This document shows, piece after piece, positions 17,127 to 26,502 of a DNA stretch of 64,000 bases (the first letter of the stretch is position 1; the number at the start of each line of letters is the position of its first letter). Position numbers and translations under genes: made by a program. The stretch is from NCBI GenBank assembly GCA_038239345.1, contig JBBSEX010000014.1, forward strand, positions 62,001-126,000, read 5' to 3'. The notes under the pieces were generated by a model. That model did not search any database. It worked only from the letters and a program-made list of their open reading frames with translations, and had not been told where the DNA came from. The DNA is from JBBSEX01 sp038239345 (GTDB taxonomy: Bacteria; Acidobacteriota; Terriglobia; Bryobacterales; Bryobacteraceae).

Positions 17127-20100
17127 ATCCTTCAAAGCCATTTATCCTGCGGCCTGTAGCAACTTCACTGCTGATGGCCGCCGTTCTGCTGGTCGGTATC
17201 GTCGCTTATCGACAACTGTCCGTATCGGCGCTTCCGGAGGTGGATTATCCCACCATCCAGGTGCTTACTTTCTATCCTGGAGCTAGCCCCGATGTCGTTG
17301 CGACATCAATCACCGCGCCGCTGGAACGGCAGTTCGGCCAAGTTCCGGGGCTGAATCAGATGACATCGACCAGTTCCCAAGGCGCGTCGGTGATCACGCT
17401 GCAGTTCGTTCTCGATCTCAATATCGACATTGCCGAGCAAGGGGTACAAGCGGCTATCAATAGTTCCGGCACGTATCTTCCGCCGGACCTGCCGAATCCC
17501 CCGGTGTATAGCAAGACGAATCCTGCCGACACGCCAATCATCACACTGGCGCTGACTTCAAAGACGATGCCGCTGCCGAAGGTGGAAGACTTTGCCGATA
17601 CTCGCCTAGCGCAGAAACTCTCGCAATTGCCGGGTGTGGGGCTGGTTAGTATCAGCGGTGGGCAGAAGCCGGCTGTGCGCATCCAGGCGAATCCCACGGT
17701 TTTGTCATCCTATGGAATCAGCCTGGAAGACGTTCGCTCCACCATCGCCGCCTCAAATGTAAATCAGGCCAAGGGAAACTTCGATGGTAAGCAGCAAGCG
17801 TATACGATCGCCGCTAATGACCAGCTGCTTTCCAGCGATGATTACCGCCCGCTGATCATCGCCTATCGTAATGGCGCGCCAATCCATTTGTCGGATGTCG
17901 CCAAAATCATCGACGATACGGAGAACATCAAGCAGGCGGCGTGGATGAATGAAACCCCAGCCGTGATTTTGAACATCCAACGACAGCCGGGAGCCAACAT
18001 CATTGAGGTAGTAGACCGCGTGAAAAAGCTCTTGCCCACTTTGAAGAGCTCGCTGCCCGCGGCCATCGATCTGGCCATCCTGACCGATCGCACCACTACC
18101 ATTCGGGCGTCCGTCTCCGATGTTCAATTCGAATTGATGCTTACCATCGGCCTCGTGGTGATGGTGATTTTCCTGTTCTTGCGCAACCTGGCCGCGACCA
18201 TCATCCCCAGCGTAGCCGTGCCGCTCTCTCTCGTCGGCACCTTTGGCGTGATGTACCTGCTCGGCTATAGCCTCAATAATCTGACGCTTATGGCGTTGAC
18301 CATCTCGACTGGGTTCGTTGTCGACGACGCCATCGTGATGATTGAGAATATTGTGCGCTACATCGAAGAAGGCGATTCGCCGATGGAAGCCGCTCTCAAA
18401 GGATCGGAGCAGATAGGTTTCACGATTCTTTCGCTTACTGTCTCGCTGATCGCCGTTTTGATTCCGCTGTTGTTCATGGGCGACATCGTCGGCCGCCTGT
18501 TCCGTGAATTCGCCATAACCCTGAGCGTGACAATTCTGGTGTCGGCTGTCGTATCGCTGACCTTGACTCCGATGATGTGTGCGCGGCTGTTGCGGCACAC
18601 ACCGGATTCCGAACAGAGCCGATTCTATAAAGTGTCCGAACGCATCTTTGAGCGGATCATCGAGTTTTACGCCACTACGCTGCGCTTTGTGCTGAAGCAT
18701 CAATTCGCAACGCTGCTGGTTGCAATCGCCACGCTCGCCGCCACCTTTCTGCTCTTCCTCATAATCCCGAAGGGGTTTTTCCCCGTGCAGGACACTGGCG
18801 TAATTCTCGGAATTTCTGAAGCGCCGCAGACGATCTCATTCAGCGCCATGGGGGAGCGCCAGCAAACTTTGGCGAAGGTGATTTTGCAGGATCCGGCCGT
18901 AGAAAGCCTGTCTTCGTTCATCGGTGTCGATGGGACAAACAGCACACTGAACAGTGGCCGTATCCAGATCAATTTGAAGCCGCTGGACGATAGGAAAATC
19001 AGTGCCAGCGATGTGATTCGGCGGCTATCGCCGGAGATCGATAAAATATCGGGAATCACTCTGTTCATGCAAGCGGTCCAGGATCTTAGCGTGGAAGATC
19101 GTGTCAGCCGCACGCAATATCAATACAGTCTGGAAGATCCCGACGCGAAAGAGCTTGCCGAATGGACATCGCGCTTCGTGGAAAAACTCCAGGAGCTTCC
19201 ACAATTGCGCGACGTGGCAAGCGATCAACAAAACCTGGGTTTGCAGGCGAAATTATTGATCGATCGCAACACCGCATCCCGTTTTGGGATCACGCCCCAA
19301 ATGATCGACGACACACTGTACGACGCCTATGGGCAGCGTCAGGTCTCTATCATGTTCACGCAGCTAAATCAGTATCGCGTGGTGCTGGAAGTGGATCCCA
19401 GTATGAAGCTGCGCCCGACGGATTTGAAATATATTTACGTCAAATCGCCGCTCGCCGGGGGGCAAGCACAGACACCCGGATCGGGCGGGGCGTCTAGTGG
19501 CGGCAGCAGTTCTAGTTCTTCATCGGCCTCGGCTTCGGCATCGGGGGCGAGCGCTTTCGCGTCGAATGCGACCGGCGCGGCGCAGAACTCCACGCTTGTG
19601 AATGCGTCGGCAAGCTCAGGGTCCAGTCCGAATAGCGCAAGGCCGATCCCCGCCTCGCAGCTTGCATCCGCGGGCAGCGCGAATTTGGCGCCCATCGCGT
19701 CGGCGGCCGGCAACAACGGCTCCTCGCAAGTGTCCATCGGGCGCGGCAACCAGGTTCCGCTAAGCGCCTTCGCCCGATTTGAAGAAGCGACGACGCCTTT
19801 GACTGTGAATCATCAAGGGCAATTTCCGGCGGCAACCGTATCGTTTAATCTTGCGCCCAAGACTGCTTTAGGCGATGCCGTCAGTGCTATCGACAAGGTG
19901 AAAAAAGATATCGGAATGCCTGGTAGCGTTCAATCCAGCTTTCAAGGAACGGCGGCGGCTTTCCAGAATTCATTGTCCAACGAATCACTCTTAATTCTTG
20001 CGGCGCTGGTCACTGTATACATCGTGCTGGGTGTGCTTTACGAAAGCTACATCCACCCGATCACGATTCTTTCTACTCTTCCCTCGGCGGGTGTCGGCGC

Positions 20101-20530
20101 GTTACTTGCATTGCTTTTGTGCGGTGAGGATTTCAGTGTCATTGCGTTAATCGGGATCATTCTCTTGATCGGTATCGTCGAAAAGAACGCCATCATGATG
20201 ATCGATTTCGCGCTCGAGGCCGAGCGTAAGGGCGGCAAGGAACCCTTTGAGGCGATCTATCAAGCTTGCTTATTGCGCTTCCGGCCTATCTTGATGACGA
20301 CCATGGCGGCGCTATTGGGCGGCGTTCCGCTGGCGCTCGGGTCGGGCGTTGGTTCGGAATTACGACGTCCCCTGGGTATCGCGATCGTCGGCGGTCTGAT
20401 CTTCAGCCAGATGCTGACGCTATACACGACCCCCGTGATTTATCTGGCTTTCGACCGGCTGGCGCGGCGGTTCGGAAAATCGGCCTCCGGTCTTGAACTG
20501 CAACCCACCCCACAGCCGGAGCGGGCATGA
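17123..20530 (+). CDS. mdtB: RND efflux permease, MdtB-like, with Ser/Ala-rich insertion
   Basis: The 1135-residue HAE1-type proton/drug antiporter starts at GTG. It shows the N-terminal 'FILRPVATSLLMAAVLL' TM1, the two porter/docking halves, the TM4 motif VVDDAIVMIEN with the proton-relay Asp pair, and the C-terminal IVEKNAIMMIDFAL and TMAALLGGVPLALG blocks. About 100 residues (roughly 775-875) of almost pure Ser/Ala/Gly/Asn are inserted in the second porter half, between KYIYVKSPLAGG and VPLSAFARFEEA. The downstream paralogue lacks this. Reading frame and codon usage continue through it, so it is not a frameshift. It probably forms a heteromeric pump with the next gene, as MdtB/MdtC do. Confidence 0.92.
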   Translation: MNPSKPFILRPVATSLLMAAVLLVGIVAYRQLSVSALPEVDYPTIQVLTFYPGASPDVVATSITAPLERQFGQVPGLNQMTSTSSQGASVITLQFVLDLNIDIAEQGVQAAINSSGTYLPPDLPNPPVYSKTNPADTPIITLALTSKTMPLPKVEDFADTRLAQKLSQLPGVGLVSISGGQKPAVRIQANPTVLSSYGISLEDVRSTIAASNVNQAKGNFDGKQQAYTIAANDQLLSSDDYRPLIIAYRNGAPIHLSDVAKIIDDTENIKQAAWMNETPAVILNIQRQPGANIIEVVDRVKKLLPTLKSSLPAAIDLAILTDRTTTIRASVSDVQFELMLTIGLVVMVIFLFLRNLAATIIPSVAVPLSLVGTFGVMYLLGYSLNNLTLMALTISTGFVVDDAIVMIENIVRYIEEGDSPMEAALKGSEQIGFTILSLTVSLIAVLIPLLFMGDIVGRLFREFAITLSVTILVSAVVSLTLTPMMCARLLRHTPDSEQSRFYKVSERIFERIIEFYATTLRFVLKHQFATLLVAIATLAATFLLFLIIPKGFFPVQDTGVILGISEAPQTISFSAMGERQQTLAKVILQDPAVESLSSFIGVDGTNSTLNSGRIQINLKPLDDRKISASDVIRRLSPEIDKISGITLFMQAVQDLSVEDRVSRTQYQYSLEDPDAKELAEWTSRFVEKLQELPQLRDVASDQQNLGLQAKLLIDRNTASRFGITPQMIDDTLYDAYGQRQVSIMFTQLNQYRVVLEVDPSMKLRPTDLKYIYVKSPLAGGQAQTPGSGGASSGGSSSSSSSASASASGASAFASNATGAAQNSTLVNASASSGSSPNSARPIPASQLASAGSANLAPIASAAGNNGSSQVSIGRGNQVPLSAFARFEEATTPLTVNHQGQFPAATVSFNLAPKTALGDAVSAIDKVKKDIGMPGSVQSSFQGTAAAFQNSLSNESLLILAALVTVYIVLGVLYESYIHPITILSTLPSAGVGALLALLLCGEDFSVIALIGIILLIGIVEKNAIMMIDFALEAERKGGKEPFEAIYQACLLRFRPILMTTMAALLGGVPLALGSGVGSELRRPLGIAIVGGLIFSQMLTLYTTPVIYLAFDRLARRFGKSASGLELQPTPQPERA

Positions 20531-23500
20531 GCATTTCTACCCCATTCATCAAGCGCCCCGCCGGCACGACATTGCTAACGATCGCAATTGGGCTTGCGGG
20601 CGCGATCGCTTATACTTTGCTCCCGGTCTCGCCTCTGCCGCAGGTGGAGTTCCCCACGATTTCCGTTAATGCCGGTCTGCCTGGCGCGAGTCCGGAGACG
20701 ATGGCATCGTCTGTTGCCACACCGCTTGAGCGGCAATTCGGGCGCATCGCCGGCGTCACGGAGATGACCTCAAGTAGCGCGTTGGGCTCGTCCAGCATCA
20801 CGCTCCAATTCGACCTGAACAGAAACATCGACGCCGCCGCGCGCGATGTCCAAGCCGCGATTAACGCCGCGCGGGGGCAGCTCCCATCGAACCTGCCGAA
20901 CAATCCCAGCTATCGCAAAGTAAATCCAGCCGACGCACCGGTAATGATCTTGGCACTGACCTCCGACCTGTACGGCAAAGGCCAGATGTACGATGTAGCC
21001 TCGTCCATTTTGCAGCAGAAACTGGCTCAAGTGAAAGGAGTGGGGCAGGTCACCGTCGGTGGGAGTTCGCTCCCTTCGGTCCGCGTGGATGTAAATCCCA
21101 CCATCCTCAACAATTCTGGATTGAATCTGGAAGACGTACGAACCATGTTGGCCAACTCCAATGCCAATCGTCCCAAAGGTGAGTTTGCCAATCCCAAGCG
21201 AGCGTGGTCCATCGCCGCAACCGATCAGTTGCTGACGGCTTCCGAGTATCAGCCCTTGGTGGTGTCTTATAAGAACGGCGGCGCGGTGCGGCTGTCCGAC
21301 ATTGCCGAAGTGACTGACTCGGTGGAAGACGTTCGCAACGCCGGATCGGCCAACGGAAAGCCTTCGGTGTTGATCATTGTATTCCGGCAACCGGGCGCCA
21401 ATATCATCGACACCGTTGACCGGGTGCGGTCGCTTCTACCGCAATTTCAATCGGAGATTCCCCCCGCCATCCATCTGGCAGTCGTGCTGGATCGTACCAT
21501 TACAATCCGCGCGTCGGTAGAGGATGTTGAGTTTACCTTGGTGCTCTCAATCGCCCTCGTCATCATGGTTGTATTCATTTTCCTGCGCAATGTGCGGATC
21601 ACACTGATTCCCAGCGTGGCGGTACCCATCTCATTGATTGGCACCTTCGCGGTGATGTATCTCTGTGGCTATAGCATCGACAATTTGTCGTTAATGGCTC
21701 TCACCATCGCCACTGGATTCGTGGTTGACGACGCCATCGTGGTAATCGAAAACATCATGCGGCATCTGGAAGCGGGCATGCAGCCAATGGAAGCGGCTCT
21801 TCTGGGCGCGCAGGAAATTGGCTTCACCGTGCTATCCATCAGCATCTCTCTGATTGCCGTCTTCATTCCGATTTTGATGATGGGCGGCATCGTGGGCCGA
21901 TTGTTCCGGGAGTTCGCCGTCACCTTATCCGTATCGATCATCATGTCATTGATCGTGTCCCTGACTACGACGCCCATGATGTGCGCGAAGCTGCTAAAGC
22001 CCCACTCGGAGGATCGCCACGGACGACTTTATAACTGGAGCGAGGGTGTCTTCAACTGGATTCTGAGTGGGTATGAAAGATCGCTCACATGGGTTTTGAG
22101 ACACCAGCCCTTCACCCTGGCGATTGCCCTGGTGACTATTGGACTAACCGTTTATCTCTACATCCGCATACCGAAAGGATTTTTTCCGCAGCAGGATACA
22201 GGGCGGCTGACCGGAGGAATTCTCGCCGATCAATCGACATCATTTCAATCCATGCAGGGAAAGATGGCCGAGTTCGTCAAGCTGGTGAAGGAAGATCCGG
22301 CCGTGGAAGACGTGACGGCATTCTCCGGCGGCGGAACCTTGAATACCGGCCGTATGTTCGTTACGTTGAAGCCGCTGAATGTGCGGAAATTAAGTGCCGA
22401 TTTGGTAATCGCTCGCATGCGCCCCAAGTTGGCGCGCGTAGCTGGCGCTAACTTATTTCTGCAAGCGGTTCAGGATCTGCGCATCGGCGGGCGCGGCAGC
22501 AATGCTCAATATCAATTCACGCTGCAGGGTGAAGACGTGAGGGAACTCAATGAGTGGGCTCCGAAGCTTGCCGCGAAAATGCGGGGCATTCCCGGACTCA
22601 CCGATGTGAATTCCGATCAACAGAATAAGGGGCTGGAAGCTTCGTTGGTGATCGATCGCAATACCGCGTCGCGCCTTGGAATCACATCGAAGATGATCGA
22701 CGATACGCTGTACGATGCTTTTGGGCAGCGGCCTGTTTCCACGATGTACCGCCAACTGAATCAATATCACGTCGTGATGGAAGTGGCGCCAAGCTTTTGG
22801 CAGAACCCCGACGGATTGCAGTATATTTACGTTCGGACCAGCACGGGTTTGCAATCGCCGTTAAGCGCCTTCACGCACTACGCGCCCGCGAACGCGCCGC
22901 TTACCATCACGCATTCGGGACTCTTTCCATCGGTGACAATATCGTTTAATCTCGATCCGAAATTTGCTCTTGGGGATGCGGTGGAGGCGATTGATAATGC
23001 GCAACGGGAGATCGGCTTTCCGTCGGCGATTCACGGCAGCTTCCAGGGAACCGCGCAAGCATTCCAGGAATCCATCGCGAATGAGCCGGTGCTGATTGCC
23101 GCCGCTCTGGTTGCCGTCTACATCGTCTTGGGCGTGTTGTATGAAAGCTTCATCCACCCGCTAACGATTCTGTCCACCATTCCCTCGGCGGGAGTAGGCG
23201 CACTGCTGGCGCTGATGCTTTTCCATTTGGACCTGAGCGTCATTGCTCTGATAGGAATTATTCTTCTGATCGGCATCGTGAAAAAGAACGCCATCATGAT
23301 GATCGACTTCGCGTTGGATGCCGAGCGTAATGGCGGAAAATCACCCGAAGAATCCATCTTCCAAGCCTGCATCCTGCGGTTCCGCCCAATCACGATGACT
23401 ACCATGGCGGCGCTTCTGGGCGGGCTGCCATTGGCCATCGGCGCGGGGACAGGTGGCGAATTAAGGCGTCCGTTGGGGGTCGCCATCGTCGGCGGCCTGA

Positions 23501-23631
23501 TCTTCAGCCAGATGCTGACACTCTATACAACTCCGGTGATTTATCTTTACCTCGATCGATTCCGGCTTCGCTTGGCCCGCTGGCGCGGCAAAGACGTAAG
23601 CCAACCGCACCAGCAAGGATTGCAGGCCTGA
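20527..23631 (+). CDS. mdtC: RND efflux permease, MdtC-like
   Basis: The 1034-residue HAE1-type permease overlaps the mdtB-like gene by ATGA. It has the usual 12-TM layout, with FVVDDAIVVIENIMRHLE in TM4 and IVKKNAIMMIDFALDAER in the C-terminal half. Length is standard for the family. It is the second of two adjacent, related permeases, an arrangement known from MdtABC, where B2C trimers form. Substrate cannot be read from sequence; multidrug or bile-salt-like amphiphiles are typical for the family. Confidence 0.92.
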   Translation: MSISTPFIKRPAGTTLLTIAIGLAGAIAYTLLPVSPLPQVEFPTISVNAGLPGASPETMASSVATPLERQFGRIAGVTEMTSSSALGSSSITLQFDLNRNIDAAARDVQAAINAARGQLPSNLPNNPSYRKVNPADAPVMILALTSDLYGKGQMYDVASSILQQKLAQVKGVGQVTVGGSSLPSVRVDVNPTILNNSGLNLEDVRTMLANSNANRPKGEFANPKRAWSIAATDQLLTASEYQPLVVSYKNGGAVRLSDIAEVTDSVEDVRNAGSANGKPSVLIIVFRQPGANIIDTVDRVRSLLPQFQSEIPPAIHLAVVLDRTITIRASVEDVEFTLVLSIALVIMVVFIFLRNVRITLIPSVAVPISLIGTFAVMYLCGYSIDNLSLMALTIATGFVVDDAIVVIENIMRHLEAGMQPMEAALLGAQEIGFTVLSISISLIAVFIPILMMGGIVGRLFREFAVTLSVSIIMSLIVSLTTTPMMCAKLLKPHSEDRHGRLYNWSEGVFNWILSGYERSLTWVLRHQPFTLAIALVTIGLTVYLYIRIPKGFFPQQDTGRLTGGILADQSTSFQSMQGKMAEFVKLVKEDPAVEDVTAFSGGGTLNTGRMFVTLKPLNVRKLSADLVIARMRPKLARVAGANLFLQAVQDLRIGGRGSNAQYQFTLQGEDVRELNEWAPKLAAKMRGIPGLTDVNSDQQNKGLEASLVIDRNTASRLGITSKMIDDTLYDAFGQRPVSTMYRQLNQYHVVMEVAPSFWQNPDGLQYIYVRTSTGLQSPLSAFTHYAPANAPLTITHSGLFPSVTISFNLDPKFALGDAVEAIDNAQREIGFPSAIHGSFQGTAQAFQESIANEPVLIAAALVAVYIVLGVLYESFIHPLTILSTIPSAGVGALLALMLFHLDLSVIALIGIILLIGIVKKNAIMMIDFALDAERNGGKSPEESIFQACILRFRPITMTTMAALLGGLPLAIGAGTGGELRRPLGVAIVGGLIFSQMLTLYTTPVIYLYLDRFRLRLARWRGKDVSQPHQQGLQA

Positions 23632-23642
23632 CGGACTTCGCC

Positions 23643-23915
23643 ATGCTGAAGATTGCTACTAGTTTCGACCCATCGGGTCCGGTGACTCTGACTTTGGCCG
23701 GCAGCGCCGAAGAAACGAGTCTTGTCGAATTGGAACAGGCGATTGAGATCGCGCGGCGCACGGATAAGCCGGTGTTCCTCGACTTGAGCGAGATCACATT
23801 GCTCGATCGGAAGTCTCTTCAGTTCCTGATAAGCCAGATGAGAAGGAATGTCCAATTGCTAAATTGTCCGCAGTATATAGAGCGATGGCTTTGCCGCGAA
23901 GAGCAGGAGCAATAA
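23643..23915 (+). CDS. STAS-domain protein in RND operon
   Basis: The 90-residue protein has the STAS/anti-sigma-factor-antagonist layout: beta strand VTLTLAGSAE, helix LVELEQAIEIAR, strand PVFLDLSEITLLDRKSLQFL, and helix. The usual phosphorylatable Ser of the 'DxSGL' loop is replaced by the L-L-D-R-K-S segment; Ser is present three residues later. No kinase or sigma gene is adjacent. It lies 11 bases after mdtC and directly abuts the channel gene (TAA then GTG), so it is co-expressed with the pump. A regulatory or membrane-attachment role in the efflux system is inferred. Confidence 0.7.
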   Translation: MLKIATSFDPSGPVTLTLAGSAEETSLVELEQAIEIARRTDKPVFLDLSEITLLDRKSLQFLISQMRRNVQLLNCPQYIERWLCREEQEQ

Positions 23916-25397
23916 GTGATCGATACACGCAGCTTGGTCCGAGCTTTTTTGCCGCTGGCGATCTTGTTGCTGGCCTCTTGTAGCGTAGGCCCCAAGTATC
24001 ACCGGCCATCGGCAACCGTGCCCGCCGCTTTCAAGGAGCCGCCGCCGCCGGCGTTCAAGGAACTGCCTGGTTGGAAGCAGGCGCAACCGCAAGACACGGT
24101 GCTGCGCGGTAAGTGGTGGGAAATCTTTTGCGATCCTCAACTGAATGCCCTGGAAGAGCAGGTCAACATATCGAACCAGACAATCGCTCAGAACGAAGCG
24201 CAATTTCGGGCGGCGCGCGCGGCGATCCGGATAGCTCGCGCCGACTTGTTTCCAACAGTGACAGGCGGTGCTTCCGTGAGCGGAGCCCGGGGTGCGGCTA
24301 CTCGAGCGGGCATTGGGGGATCATCCGCGGGGGCCATCATTCAGGCTCCTGTATTCAGTGCTAGCTGGGAGCCGGATATCTGGGGAAGGATTCGCAAGAA
24401 CATCGAACTGAATACCGAAAACACGCAGGCCGTGGCCGCCGATCTGGAAGGCGTGAAGCTCAGCATTCATGCCGAAGTCGCGAGCGATTATTTCAGTCTG
24501 CATGGGCTTGATGGGGAGAAGCAGCTATTGGACGACACCGTAGCGGCCTATGAAAAGGCGCTGCAGTTGACCCGAAACCGATATGACCAAGGTGTTGTTT
24601 CACAGCTTGACGTGGTGCAGGCGCAGACGCTTATCGACAATGCAAAAGTCGCGTCTACGGATATCGGTGTGGGGCGATCGCAGTTAGAACATGCTATCGC
24701 TACTTTATTAGGAAAGCCTCCGGCAGAGTTTTCCATTCCGCCGACGCCGATTAAACAGCAGCCTCCGGTATTTCCCGTCGCGCTGCCGTCCGAACTGCTG
24801 GAGCGGCGGCCCGACATCGCGGCGGCGGAGAGGCGTACAGCATCGGCGAACGCCCAGATCGGCATCGCCATGGCCGCCTACTATCCGAGTATTACGCTTA
24901 CCGGATCCTTGGGGCAGCAAGGCACAAGCCTGCTAAACCTGTTCAACGCCGCAGGCCGATTCTGGTCGGTGGGTCCAGGATTATCGCAGACACTGTTTGA
25001 TGCCGGACGCCGGCGTGGAGTGACGGAACAGGCCGAAGCTTCCTACGATGCGCTAGTGGCCGGTTACCGCCAGACGGTTTTAGTGGCATTTCAAGATGTG
25101 GAAGATAACTTGGCGGCATTGCGGGTCCTGGATGCCGAAACCTCGCAACAGGAAGCGGCGGTTCGCTCCGCGCAGCGCTCCACTGAACTCTCGTTGAATC
25201 GATATAAGGGGGGAATCACTACGTACCTGGAAGTGATAACCGCCCAGGCATTGGAACTCTCGGCGGAGCGCTCGGCTATTCAATTACTCACTCGTAGAAT
25301 GACGTTCAGTGTGCAGTTGGTCCGAGCGCTTGGCGGTGGGTGGGATGCAACGCAACTCCCGTCAGCTTCAGATCTTTATCCCAAAAAGAAAACTTAA
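23916..25397 (+). CDS. Outer-membrane efflux channel lipoprotein, NodT/OprM family
   Basis: The 493-residue protein starts at GTG immediately after the STAS stop. A lipoprotein signal with lipobox LLLASCSVGPKY puts the lipidated Cys near residue 22. The 'GPKYxRP' sequence after it is typical of NodT-type channels. Two repeated TolC-like halves follow, with LELNTENTQAVAADLEG and the conserved ELLERRPDIAAAERR and VGPGLSQTLFDAGRR motifs, and the second half ends in a YKGGITTYLEVITAQ block. It completes the tripartite pump. Confidence 0.92.
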   Translation: MIDTRSLVRAFLPLAILLLASCSVGPKYHRPSATVPAAFKEPPPPAFKELPGWKQAQPQDTVLRGKWWEIFCDPQLNALEEQVNISNQTIAQNEAQFRAARAAIRIARADLFPTVTGGASVSGARGAATRAGIGGSSAGAIIQAPVFSASWEPDIWGRIRKNIELNTENTQAVAADLEGVKLSIHAEVASDYFSLHGLDGEKQLLDDTVAAYEKALQLTRNRYDQGVVSQLDVVQAQTLIDNAKVASTDIGVGRSQLEHAIATLLGKPPAEFSIPPTPIKQQPPVFPVALPSELLERRPDIAAAERRTASANAQIGIAMAAYYPSITLTGSLGQQGTSLLNLFNAAGRFWSVGPGLSQTLFDAGRRRGVTEQAEASYDALVAGYRQTVLVAFQDVEDNLAALRVLDAETSQQEAAVRSAQRSTELSLNRYKGGITTYLEVITAQALELSAERSAIQLLTRRMTFSVQLVRALGGGWDATQLPSASDLYPKKKT

Positions 25398-25401
25398 AGC
25401 C

Positions 25402-26169
25402 TCATTGCGGCGGTAGCAATTGATCTTCAACGTTCAGCGAATCAAGCCGGCCTTGCTTGTCACCCATGACCAGAATCGTGTAGAAACGTCCTGCAGCAAG
25501 CTCGACATCTTTTGTCTTCAGAACAATGCTCTTATTATCCTTGCGGTGCACTTCCATGTGCACCATCGTTGGATCCACTTCTTTGTAAGCCGAAGCGCTA
25601 GCCATGGCGATTCCGAAGAATAGTTTGTTCTCGCCCTGAAACACATCGACATCGCCCACGTTCGTCGGCACCGCGTTAATCACACGGATCTTGGCCTTGC
25701 CTGCCGCGGGTGCGGTCAGATCGTCACTTAGTTTGGCGAGCGTATGTTTTCCATCCTGATCCGTCATGGACAGAACCGTATAGTGTTTCCCGGCGGAGAG
25801 ACCTTCACTATCTTTTGCCGCGACGGCAGCCGCCCCGTCTCCGCCAAGCCCCAGCTTGAACTCGTGGCGTTCAGCCGGAACCGGAAGATAAGGCGTTACG
25901 GTTTTAAACGCGACGTCGGAAAAGATTTTCAAATCGCCGAAATACAGGGCGCTCGATCCAGTTGCGGGGTCGGCCTGGGCAAAGCGAACCAGAGCATTTT
26001 TCCACTGCTTGGCCTGTGCGCCCGATTCCGCCCCAGATGTCTTCCCATCGGGTGTAGTCGTCAGGGTCGCCTGGCTGGTAGTCTTGTTTGTTGTACCACA
26101 GCCTACCGCCAACATCGCGACTCCAAACGTCACGCCAAGACCTCGATACATTCTCTTATTCTTCTCCAT
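25402..26169 (-). CDS. DUF4397 lipoprotein
   Basis: The 255-residue protein has a lipoprotein signal (LAVGCGTT, Cys near residue 24) and two similar beta-sandwich segments: VRFAQADPATGSSALYFGD (about residue 62) and IRVINAVPTNVGDVDVFQG (about residue 160). Each ends in a 'Y-x-V-L/Y-T-I-L-V' strand, matching DUF4397. Relatives are cell-surface proteins of unknown role. It converges tail-to-tail with the RND channel gene (four bases apart). A hairpin covers its ribosome-binding site. Confidence 0.85.
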   Translation of the reverse strand: MEKNKRMYRGLGVTFGVAMLAVGCGTTNKTTSQATLTTTPDGKTSGAESGAQAKQWKNALVRFAQADPATGSSALYFGDLKIFSDVAFKTVTPYLPVPAERHEFKLGLGGDGAAAVAAKDSEGLSAGKHYTVLSMTDQDGKHTLAKLSDDLTAPAAGKAKIRVINAVPTNVGDVDVFQGENKLFFGIAMASASAYKEVDPTMVHMEVHRKDNKSIVLKTKDVELAAGRFYTILVMGDKQGRLDSLNVEDQLLPPQ

Positions 26170-26173
26170 ATGA

Positions 26174-26193
26174 CTCCTCGCTGATAAGAGGAG
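26174..26193 (-). promoter_or_regulatory. Hairpin that pairs the Shine-Dalgarno of the DUF4397 gene
   Basis: On the minus strand CTCCTC (26193-26188) and GAGGAG (26179-26174) are perfectly complementary with an 8-base loop. GAGGAG is the ribosome-binding site, four bases before the ATG at 26169. Folding would hide it, so translation may respond to temperature, a ligand or antisense pairing. This is a 6-bp stem only. Confidence 0.45.
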
Positions 26194-26271
26194 CGGAATG
26201 CGTAATCGGTTACAGCGTAGCTTTTTGTAACAAAGGCTGTGTGAGAGGGTCTATTGTCGAGGGGTGACGCA

Positions 26272-26502
26272 ATGGCGAACAAGGAAAGCGGAGCTAACTC
26301 CACAGATCGCGATTCGGCGGTTGACCGATGGGAAGAAAAGAACAGCCCGCGCGAACATGATCCGGTGAGTCACAAGCCGGAGCGTGTCCCTTCCGGCTCA
26401 GTGCAATCCGATCCAATCGCCGAGCAGAATGCTGACTCAGAGGCACATAAGGCGAACAAATCGCCCAAGCGTGCCGCCCCTAAAAAACGGGCTCATTCTT
26501 AA
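26272..26502 (+). CDS. Small hydrophilic protein, unknown
   Basis: 76 residues from ATG 26272, which has GAGGGG eight bases upstream (the frame can open at TTG 26254). The product is highly charged and Ser/Pro/Lys-rich with a basic tail (SPKRAAPKKRAHS). There is no hydrophobic segment and no known domain. It is probably disordered, and the basic end could contact nucleic acid. Its stop overlaps the convergent XRE regulator stop by four bases. I do not recognise the family; coding status rests on the ribosome-binding site and on the lack of any competing frame. Confidence 0.5.
   Translation: MANKESGANSTDRDSAVDRWEEKNSPREHDPVSHKPERVPSGSVQSDPIAEQNADSEAHKANKSPKRAAPKKRAHS

Noticed and set aside
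17753..18703. 316-residue minus-strand ORF opposite the mdtB-like gene
   Set aside because: It is antisense to an obvious RND permease and reads as His/Gln/Arg-rich sequence with no domain; it results from the codon bias of the real gene.
19440..19755. Frameshift as the cause of the Ser/Ala-rich stretch in mdtB
   Set aside because: The frame is the same on both sides and conserved permease sequence resumes directly after it.
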